Assembly: GCA_030435675.1 (NCBI GenBank)
Contig: CM059624.1
Coordinates: 8,146,769-8,210,768, forward strand
Length of the DNA: 64,000 nucleotides
Origin: Steinernema hermaphroditum
Taxonomy: Eukaryota; Nematoda; Chromadorea; Rhabditida; Steinernematidae
Direction: 5' to 3'
The position numbers and the translations under genes were made by a program. Position 1 is the stretch's first letter; each line of letters opens with the position of its first letter. The notes beneath the pieces were generated by a model that made no database searches, was not told the DNA's origin, and worked only from the letters and a program-made list of their open reading frames with translations. This document shows, one piece after another, positions 56,101 to 64,000 of this stretch.

Positions 56101-57161
56101 TGTCGATGATCATCATGAAGCCGTCCAGGCACTCCGCAATCGTTTCTTCGGAGCATATTTCGCCTTTGGAGGACTCCGATGGTAGAGGTGCTTGCAGCGC
56201 TGAAAAGAAATGAATTTGTTTGCCATTGAAAATAGTAGTGCATTTGTGGTCCACAAATGCAAGAAGCTCTAAATGCTTTCCTTCTCAACAATCCTATCAA
56301 TCATTCCCTGCTACGTAACGTCAGTATTGGAGCTAAGCACTGGTCCCCTCGAAAACAAATGTGCCCGAGAGACCCTCTAGGCAAATCCAATCAGCAATGA
56401 CGTCGGCGCTCGCAACACAGCGCGCAAATTGACCAGAGAAGCAGTCGGCCTCGAAAGAACACTCATACAGCAGTTGCGGATTGGTGTTTTCGCCTCATTC
56501 TGATTTTTGATGCAAAAGCGCGGATGCGGAACACGGAAATTCCCACCACATCACATTTGAAATGCTGAAATTTTGGGTGCTCCTGAACTGTGCTCATTCG
56601 CAAAAGAAGAGAGTCTTGATTATTTAGAGCATCAGAGATTAGATGCCCTTATCTTATTTTTTTGAACAGTGCATTTAAGTTCGGCATTCTGTAAACAGTA
56701 AATCAAAGCCCAAAACAAAAAATATATGTAGTGTTCAGCTTTCTCCCGCTCAAACACCGGCAGAAACCAATCGTCTGACAAACGCGAGATAAGGCGATTC
56801 GTTTCGATAATGCAAGGTCGCGGCCCCCTTCTGCTTATCTCTGCAGACCGTCAAGCGAAGTAACAAGGACAGAGAACCCAGTTATGTCGTATGTGTGTAC
56901 CTTTTCCAATGTGGTTTCGCATCCGACACAAAGTGGCTGCAACACGGAGAAGAGCAATTCGATCGACATGGGTAACGGTGTTCTCGTTGACAATCGGAAC
57001 CACCTCGCGCAGATCAACGAAGATGTCGGCTTCCTTGCCACGGCGGTCACGAGCCGCGTAGCGCGACGTTTCCCTTCTTTTCTCAAGATTACTGTAAAGT
57101 GCAAAGTGAAAATGAAACACCAACAGCGCCGGACTTACCGCTTTCGACTCACTTCTTGCAT
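53131..57161 (-). CDS. hif-1: Hypoxia-inducible factor 1 alpha (bHLH-PAS)
   Basis: The start is ATG 57161; MQEVSRKR joins [20 protein letters not shown], the DNA-binding basic region, through an intron ending TTTACAG. The helix-loop-helix follows ([20 protein letters not shown]). After a 700-bp intron, PAS-A contains [20 protein letters not shown] and [24 protein letters not shown] contains [16 protein letters not shown] and [17 protein letters not shown]. The disordered middle is rich in S, R and P. The last exon has [17 protein letters not shown], a LxxLAP degron whose proline (codon 53326-53328) would be hydroxylated by EGL-9/PHD and bound by VHL. No asparagine-type C-terminal activation domain is recognised. 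HIF-1 is the master oxygen-response activator. TAA is at 53131-53133. Confidence 0.88.
53326..53343 (-). other. HIF-1 oxygen-dependent degron (LxxLAP)
   Basis: Codes LQSLAP in the last HIF-1 exon. It matches the prolyl-hydroxylation motif LxxLAP; followed by F-V-A-H-E-E-M-L, like the acidic flank of other HIF degrons. Confidence 0.8.
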
Positions 57162-57292
57162 CACAGAGCCGTCCATCACTCAAGCATGAATCGCCAAGAG
57201 TTAAGCAGGTGTCTTCGAACGTTATAATTTCACGAGCAAACTTCTGAAAAAAGCTGGAGTTAATGGCACTGGCATGGTGCCACACGAGGGAC

Positions 57293-58186
57293 CTAGCCAA
57301 GGAAAGAGGGGATAACCGTGTTCCCCGGGATCACTGCTCGATACCACTGCACCACTGCTCGATCAGCAGATTTGCAAATGGATGCAAGACGTCTAGACAG
57401 AAGTTTGCAGCCGAGTGCGGGAAGAAAGCGGTCCCGGCGCGAAAGGGAGTGCAGCGGGAGCGAATCCCGGAAGCGCGAACTGCTCGGAAAGTGCTCCGCT
57501 TCCGGCGGAGGGCCGAAAATCCGCGCCGCGGCCGAGATGACGCCAGATTTCATGAGGTTCGCGGAAAGGAAACTTGGGGAAAGTGGAGGCGCGCGAAGGA
57601 TGTGACGGGGAAGGAAGACCGGTCGCGGGTAGCGGCAAGGTGGCGGCGGGTGAAGCCGCGGTGTTAGTGTTTGATGGAAGGAGAGGCAACGCGAGAGAAC
57701 AAAACGGAGAGAAAGTGGTCGACTGATAAAGTCCGTCGAAGAAACAGAAAAATCACCGACTCCGCCGACGCCGCTATGATCGATATGTTCTAAAAAGGAG
57801 CCGAAGGCGCCATCGGCAGACTTACAACATATTCCTCCGTGCTCCGCCACGCTGTGCTCCACGGTGCGAATCGCAGAAGCTACAGAAGGACCACGTCCCC
57901 GGGGAGCAGTCAAATGACCGCGCACCGGATTGGTCATAGGGGACTGTTCGCCTGCCCGGCCAATCGATCGGTCAGCGGTCGGTGATTGTTCTTTGTGCGG
58001 AGCAGATCTAAGATCTGTGGCACTCGGCGTGGGGACAAAGGGCGAAGCGCCAGAAACTCCGCGAGAACGCAAAGGCGTGGGATTCTGGAGGGTCACGGGG
58101 TACTCGCTTACAGAATGCTGTAACTTTTTAGGATTTTCGGCAGCGATAATTTCTCGTTTTCGTTTTCTTGACCGGCATTCTGTCAT
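57293..58186 (-). CDS. Hypothetical basic, Ser/Pro-rich protein
   Basis: A long reverse frame from ATG 58186. Its first part is [20 protein letters not shown], then [20 protein letters not shown], with S/T-P sites typical of nuclear regulators. A 36-nt intron (57825-57790, GTAAGT to TTTTTAG) would create a TAA stop at the junction, giving about 120 residues; without splicing the frame is 297 codons but becomes a low-complexity R/S/P/L sequence that may be a GC artefact. It sits just upstream of hif-1 on the same strand. No family was recognised; only the N-terminal part looks coding. Confidence 0.3.
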   Translation of the reverse strand: MTECRSRKRKREIIAAENPKKLQHSVSEYPVTLQNPTPLRSRGVSGASPFVPTPSATDLRSAPHKEQSPTADRSIGRAGEQSPMTNPVRGHLTAPRGRGPSVASAIRTVEHSVAEHGGICCKSADGAFGSFLEHIDHSGVGGVGDFSVSSTDFISRPLSLRFVLSRCLSFHQTLTPRLHPPPPCRYPRPVFLPRHILRAPPLSPSFLSANLMKSGVISAAARIFGPPPEAEHFPSSSRFRDSLPLHSLSRRDRFLPALGCKLLSRRLASICKSADRAVVQWYRAVIPGNTVIPSFLG

Positions 58187-61100
58187 TAATTTCGCTTTTT
58201 TTTTGTCGCTGGACGTGATTTCTGCAACAAGGGGTGATAGGGCGTCTAGGAATCCCGAACACTTTTGATAAGGATTACGGTAGCCTAGCTGCTACTGCCA
58301 GGCAGGAGCCGGCTTTTTAGACCCTCCAAAAGAAGGCTTATCACTGTACAAGTGAGAGCTCATTCGGGCAATGCAGGAGTGCCGTAAACAAAGGCGACCT
58401 TGAACATTTGAGTTCGAAATAGTGTTGACGCTGTGTAAGGGAAAAACGACCAAAAAGTATGTTTTGCTAATGCGCGCTGACAACGCCTTTGCAACACTGG
58501 ATTCGTCATCTCGCTGATTGCATGTTTAATGAAGCGTCTTCTGTTCTAAGCCTTAATTACGTGGGATGCTCGGAATGCCTAGAAGGGGAAGTTGCCGGGC
58601 GAGGGCGGAACTGCGAATCTCCGCCACGTGAGAGCCTCGGGGAGCAGAAGAGGCCGGGCCTTCCCGACGTCACAAAGAACAACCGAGAGAGGGTGGGGGA
58701 CCGGAGTCACTCTGAGTGGCAACACGCGCCGAACAAACACGCGAGTTACAATACGACGCCTTCCTCTCTTTGGAGTCTCTTCGACTCGCTCCTACGAGGG
58801 ACGATTTCGGGAAAGCCCTGGCGTCGTTGCAGTGCCCCGCGAGTGGGTCAGAGATTAGGGGAACCCCTGGACGAGGCGGAAGCCTCGGGCAAGTAAACAA
58901 CGCACTCGGTCGACACAAGAACGAAGTAGGAGAAAGTGTTGTTCGCTCCGTTGGGGAAGGGCGATGTAACAAATGAAAGATCAGAGGAAGTCCTCAGGAG
59001 TGGAATTGAAAGGTTTAGGAGATGGATGACACCCGGGAAGGCGGATCTCTCGGGCGGCCCCAATCACAGCCATGTTTCGCTACGTTGAAAACAGAGATTA
59101 CAATGACCGAGATCAGAACGATCAACTGGGATGGGAAAGCCCACAAGGAGGGAGAGGCGAGGCCCGAAAGCGCGGACTCCCCATAAGCATGGCCTCTTCT
59201 GCACAGATTTATTAAATCGCGTCTTTCCGCGTTGGTGCGCGTCGCGGTTTCAAAGTACGCGGAGGGACTGGAGCACGCCTAAAGCGCTAATTGGGTGATC
59301 TGAGATCGATGGCCCCGAGGGAGTAGCGAGTGCACAGCTGACCTTCGCGATGTTTAAAGACGTTGAATAACGACGAGGCGCGATCGATCGACTGCGCGGA
59401 TCTTCGGCGACCTACATTGTGACGACGGGCTTCGGATGATAGAGATAAGTGCAAAAAGGCGTCGCAGGAGTCGCGATTCAAGCGATCGACACCGATCGAT
59501 CGCGGGTTTACAGTCCGCTCCGTCGCGGTTGCATCAGATAGCGGAGTGCCGAGGCACTTCCGAAGTCGAGGGAGGCGTTTCGCGGAAGGCTAATTGCCGG
59601 AAGCGCGCAGAGTGCGATTAGAGAGTCCAATTAAGGGAGCCGCGAGATACGGTACCCCGAGGGGAATCCGCAGCGAGAAAACATCTGAGGATCGAGGCGG
59701 GCGAGGGAGCGCGCGAAAGGGAAAATCGAGTTCGATCGAGGTCCTCGAGAGTGCCGAGGACGGCACCGCCGAAGCGAGCGGAGCCGGGCAGCGAACAAGC
59801 GGCGAGAGTGCCTCGACAAAAAAAAAACGGGGACGCCGCCCCGCGCCGCCTCAGAGAACGAGCACGATCCACGAGGAGCGCTCGGAACGAGCGCGGCCAT
59901 GACGTGGGAGCGTTTTGTCTTGGAAACTTTGGATCTTTGGGTTCGGAAGGTTCGGAGATCTCCGCTACGTATGCTCCTCTCGGGGTAGCCCGGACTTCCC
60001 AAACGGTAGCAAGCCCCCAGCCAGAAAGGGGTTATGAGATAAGGGTAGCTCCAGAGGAGATGGGTTACGGTAGGCTGGGGCATGCGCAAATCTGTGAGTG
60101 GTCGAAGTCCCTATGAACCTGTTACGGTATAGAACTCGAAGGACCAAAGGACACGTAATCATCGGGGGATTTCCCGTGACGAGTTCAGTAGAAGTGGTGT
60201 CGTCGGACGATAATTCGCCCCGACAGTAGAATTTAATCTTTGGCTCCGTTGTTGTCATTACCACAAAAGGACGCGCGCTGGAGAACACGGAAGGCCTTCT
60301 GTGGGCAGGGGAGAAGAGAAAAAGAGTGAAATTGGGAAAACAGCGGAGTGCCGGGGCTGCTGCTACAACGACCACCGAACTCCAAAAGCGCGTGACCGCT
60401 GGCTGACGTCATCCAAGAGGGACACAAAAGGATCAAGATCTTTGGGGATAAGTAGCTGCCGCTGCCTGGAAACGGATTCTGGGACACGCGAGATGGAGAG
60501 GGGATTAGCCGCAACGGTCGAGTTGAGGTTCAAAGAATGTTCTCGGAATCGATTTTTGCAATTTCGACTCCACGCACCTGCGTCAGAGGCAGCGGAAGTT
60601 GGTGCCTCTCGCTGGAATTCGGGGACAGGAGTGGAGACGACGAACGTCGTCCGCGAAGCGAACGCAGAATCGGAACTGGTTTGCAGGAAACGCTTCGAAG
60701 ACGCCGCGGCTGCGCAGAAGGGCTGCTGACGACCAACTATCACTTGCGGGCTAATTATAGGGGAGCGAGAGCTGTTTACATGAGATAAGGAAGTGGACAG
60801 GGACCGAAAGCAACGCGAGGTAAAGGTCTTCCCGGAAGTCCACGCATCCTTGAAGCCACCTAATTAATTTCAGGGGTGTTTTTCTGTGCGGACAGATGTC
60901 CTTTTGGGTCAGAAGGAGCACATCAGAGATCGGACACGCTGGTGGGGATCTCAGGAATCTTAAGTATCACAGAATATGACGTAAAATGGAGAATTTACTG
61001 CAAAATACAACTCTTTCTATACATTTAAACGCACTTTGGGAAGTTGCTGTGGACGAAAACGAATCTAATTTGTGCAAATCAGTTTCCAGGCTTTCATAAG

Positions 61101-62683
61101 GAAGCTCTCGGGAAAGTCAATATTTTCTGGATTAGGGAAGGGGAAAATGCGTGCCCGAGTGGTCCCTTTCCCGTGGACTTTAGGGACCTTGGGAGCAATG
61201 GCTCGTCGGCTAATCGAGTTGTAACATAATTTTCTTGTTTACCCGGCTGTACTTTAACTAATGCCTACGAAGTGAGTCAAGGTATCAGAGCTCAACGTGG
61301 GTTACTTCCTTGAACAAAGGGAAGAGAAAGATCCGCATATCTCAACGTCGAAGCGACTATAGAGGGTCTACAGGTTTGTCTTATCACTCCTTGCGTCGTT
61401 TCAACGCCGCGTGAGGCGAAGGCGACCACGTGTTGTAAACAGCGAGAGAATTTATCCGAGCGTAATCTGCGAGCGTAACCACTTCGTTTCCGAGGGTGAT
61501 TGACGCAGGGATTTAGGGCTGCTTTACGCAGAAATTCCGACAAAACAAAGGCTCACCTGGGTTGCAGAGCTCGTGGAGAAGAGGGCCTTTGGCCAAAACA
61601 GCCAAAAGACGGCCAAAACCATGACAACTCCAAGAGTCGATCCTCAGTGGGCCCCTCGGCAAACCTCGCCGAAGAAGAAGCCGAAAGCGAAATCAGCGGC
61701 TCGAGTGGCCACAGTTTTGGCCGCCGGAGAAAGGATTCTGCTGGGATCCTTCGAATTTTAACAGAGGAAGAGGACGAGAAGACCTCCCGCGACAGGGCTC
61801 AATGCAGCGAAAGGGGAAAAGAGTGCGCCTCGGACGCCCCGGACGGTTGGATACGTGCGGATCGTCGTTTTCATTATAATCGCCGCGCGCGCTTGCCACC
61901 AGTGCGTTTGCACAGAAGAAGTTGGGCTGAGGAGACCCGCTTGGACCCGAGTTTGACCCGAAACTCGACCTGGGTTCAGCAGGTCCGATCTGTGAGGCCC
62001 TTGAGTGGATGAGTAGGGTGTACTTTCGGCCCTTCGTTTTTCTCGACAAACAGAGAAGTGCCGATTCTGAGAGGAAATCGGAGAAGTTGTCCGCGGGTGA
62101 AGGTTTTCCGGAGTTATAAATACGGCGGCGGACCGGAAATCCGAACGGCAGCGCTGAACTCGAGAAGCGAAGTCATGCGACTCGACCACGCCGCTTTGTT
62201 TGTTTAAACCGCCGAAAAAAAGTCGAGGAAAGTTGCATCCGAAGGAGCGGGTGGGAGTTGAGGGTGTAGGGTTCGGGGAAGCGGAAACACTGGGAGAAAG
62301 CACCACCAGTGTAGCCGATATGATAGGTTACAAAAACAGTTTGAGAATGAGTGTTTCATGTTCCATGATGTTCGTAGAGCTGTCATACAACACACTAAGA
62401 GTCAACATGAACGTATGACCGAAGGTTCCAGAAGCATTGATATGTTCTGTGTAATAAGTGGCTATTCACAGAAATATTCCGTTAGCGCGACTTTTGCGGA
62501 ACTTCTTCATTCCGACGCCTCAGAAATATTCTCTCAAGGTGTACGGAAGTCAATCACCGAAAAAAAACGAACGCCGGTTGAACCAAGAATGTTTCCAACT
62601 GTTTTCAAAGCGACGACACTCCGAGTGATCAGAACTGGAGACAAGTCGCCCGGAGCGGTTGTTTTTCGCGTTGCACTTTCCAG
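58187..62683. other. 4.5-kb GC-rich block with no convincing gene
   Basis: Many long but overlapping ORFs in several frames reflect high GC, not coding. None has splice sites with frame continuity or recognised motifs. AT cores such as TAATTAATTT (60861-60870), GATCGATCGA-type words (59385-59505) and GATAAG (60784) are scattered. Likely long-range regulatory DNA for the flanking genes or an unrecognised non-coding RNA. Confidence 0.35.
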
Positions 62684-63696
62684 ATGGCCGCGTCGGTTGT
62701 CGTCGATCCTCAAACGGAGCAGCCAGATGCACTTTGGAGGGAGAAGTACTCAAAGGAACGCGTCTGCGATCCCATCGGGCACCCCGTCAGGTGTGTGATC
62801 GCTTGTTTTCGAAGTGCCTAGGAACGCTTTCAGTTGGGGAGAGCCTATTCACGCCGACAAAGTCCGTTTCGTTTGTATCGCAGACACGCACGAGAAGTTG
62901 GAGACGATTTTGGGGCGCATTCCAGAAGGAGACGTCCTCGTTCACTGTGGTGATTTCACAAACTTCGGAGACCGAGACGAGATCTTGAAATTCAACGAGT
63001 CCATCGGTGAGTGGAAGACGCTCAAAGTGTTCACCTTACATCTCTTTCAGGAAAACTTCCACATCGCTACAAGATCGTGATTGCCGGTAACCACGAACTT
63101 GGGTTCGAAGACGGTGAAGACGAGTCCCTCCGCCTGCCGAAATATCAGAACAGGGGAACTTCCAAGGGGTACGAGCTCCTGACGAATTGCATCTATCTAC
63201 AGGACAGCTATGTGGATGTAAGATGCTAAGTGGGACCATAATGTGCTGATGATGCTGAAAATAACAGGTGTTCGGAGTACGCGTCTACGGAAGTTCATGG
63301 CACCCGATGGCCGGCTACTCATTCAGCCGAAAACGTGGCAAGGAACTCCTCGACAAGTGGAAGCTGATCCCCGAAGGTGTGGATGTCCTGCTGACCCATA
63401 CACCGCCACTTGGCCACAATGACGTCTACGAAGGCCAACACAGTGGCTGCGTGGAGCTCTTGAACACCGTGGAAAAGCGTGTGAAGCCGAAGTTCCACAT
63501 GTTAGTACCCTTTCCCTATTTGCCTTTTTACGATGATTCTATTTTAAGCTTCGGACATGTGCACGAGAAAAACGGAGTTACTTCCAATGGAACGACGACT
63601 TTTTTGAACGCGTCGATATGCAGCCATGCTCTGGATTGCATCAACAACGCGATTCGTTTCGACTTTCCCCTGAAAAAGGGATTCTCGAAGGCGTGA
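62684..63696 (+). CDS. MPPED1/2-type metallophosphoesterase
   Basis: About five exons from ATG 62684, which directly follows TTTCCAG, to TGA at 63694-63696. All metal-binding motifs of the calcineurin-like fold are visible in order: FVCIADTHEK (D-x-H), LVHCGDFTNFG (G-D), VIAGNHELGF (G-N-H-E), LLTHTPPLGHND (H) and FGHVHEKNG (G-H-x-H). The last of these is canonical here, while mammalian MPPED proteins are known to carry a substitution that weakens activity. Family-specific blocks LLTNCIYLQDSYV, GVRVYGSSWHP and GCVELLNTVEKRVKPK confirm MPPED. The enzymes hydrolyse cyclic nucleotides in vitro; the physiological substrate is unsettled. Confidence 0.88.
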
Positions 63697-64000
63697 AGTT
63701 TGATTTGTGCCTTTGCCCACAATTCCATCAGTAAATGATTTGTGAAGCTGTACAATCATCGACTAGTGGTTTGAGCGAAAATTTAACGATCAGAAATAAC
63801 GAAGGCAATGGTAATAACAACTGGTGAAGTAAATGACATTCACTTCTTTCCGCGGTGTTTGTAAACTCCTCCGCCCGGCTCCTTACTTGTGCGTACACGT
63901 CTTCTCGAGTGCGCTCACCCGGAGGGCGGTGAGCGATTACGGTATCTAAAAGAAGCACCTGAGGAAAAGACGACTATTTTCCAGGAAGAAAGGTTGCTCT
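63697..64000. other. Intergenic region at the right edge
   Basis: About 300 bp. A reverse ORF (63728-63958) has no recognised feature. The word GATTACGGTATC near 63936 matches the recurrent short motif noted elsewhere. Confidence 0.35.

Noticed and set aside
59594..60729. Overlapping long ORFs on both strands at 59.6-60.7 kb
   Set aside because: Several frames are open at the same time, rich in R, S and A; none continues across plausible splice sites.
63728..63958. 76-codon reverse ORF at the right edge
   Set aside because: No recognisable feature and no evidence of connecting exons inside the window.

Overview
This window looks like nuclear DNA of a free-living nematode, probably rhabditine; the species is not resolved. 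The evidence is as follows. Genes are compact, with many introns of about 40-50 nt that mostly begin GTRAG and end TTTCAG or TTTTAG. TTTCAG-type acceptors often sit only a few bases upstream of start codons, as expected for spliced-leader trans-splicing. Several same-strand gene pairs lie 140-220 bp apart and look operon-like. The proteins include a nematode-type HIF-1, pepsin-inhibitor-3-like secreted proteins and small Ly6 proteins. No bacterial or plasmid signals were seen.

Layout. Positions 1-362 (-) hold the N-terminus of a COP9 signalosome subunit 1-like gene, divergent from an exportin-7 gene (1064-5175, +). An unrecognised 289-residue protein (5719-6728, -) is convergent with exportin-7. 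Positions 6.9-8.7 kb are a mobile-element block with inverted arrays, a LINE tail and a gene relic. From 8.9 to 14.3 kb (-) lies a large Ig plus spectrin-like-repeat protein, then a small predicted membrane protein (14953-15672, -), CNRIP1 (16716-17496, +), TAF10 (18246-18866, +) and a seryl-tRNA-synthetase-like protein (19049-20324, +). About 2.4 kb without genes precedes a FERM protein (22798-26700, +). A FLYWCH-like protein and a UDP-glycosyltransferase follow, both on +. Next come a minus-strand pair (ePHD protein, then a WDR43/Utp5 C-terminal-domain protein), a THUMPD2/3-like methyltransferase, and FUT8 (35154-38161, +) with an antisense Ly6 gene inside one intron. RBM42, a LIM protein, a proline-rich protein and a Cys-containing secreted protein follow.

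From 43.5 to 48 kb, two pepsin-inhibitor-3-like paralogues flank a repeat island built of two fold-back elements that appear to split a gene relic. Then come an FKBP4/5-like immunophilin, a small ubiquitin-like protein, a second Ly6 protein, and a HIF-1 orthologue (53131-57161, -) with bHLH, PAS domains and a LxxLAP oxygen-dependent degron. About 4.5 kb of GC-rich sequence with no convincing gene separates this from an MPPED1/2-type metallophosphoesterase (62684-63696, +).

The genes are mostly unrelated housekeeping, signalling and secretory functions; there is no single pathway cluster. The most unusual signals are: (i) a shared N-terminal module of about 45 codons in TAF10 and RBM42, 20 kb apart; (ii) three fold-back elements whose inverted ends consist of short tandem repeats, plus two copies of a gene relic associated with them; (iii) the Ly6 gene nested inside FUT8; and (iv) GC-rich gene-empty blocks with repeated POU, homeodomain and GATA core motifs. 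All exon boundaries were placed by eye from splice consensus, frame continuity and family similarity; no alignments were run.
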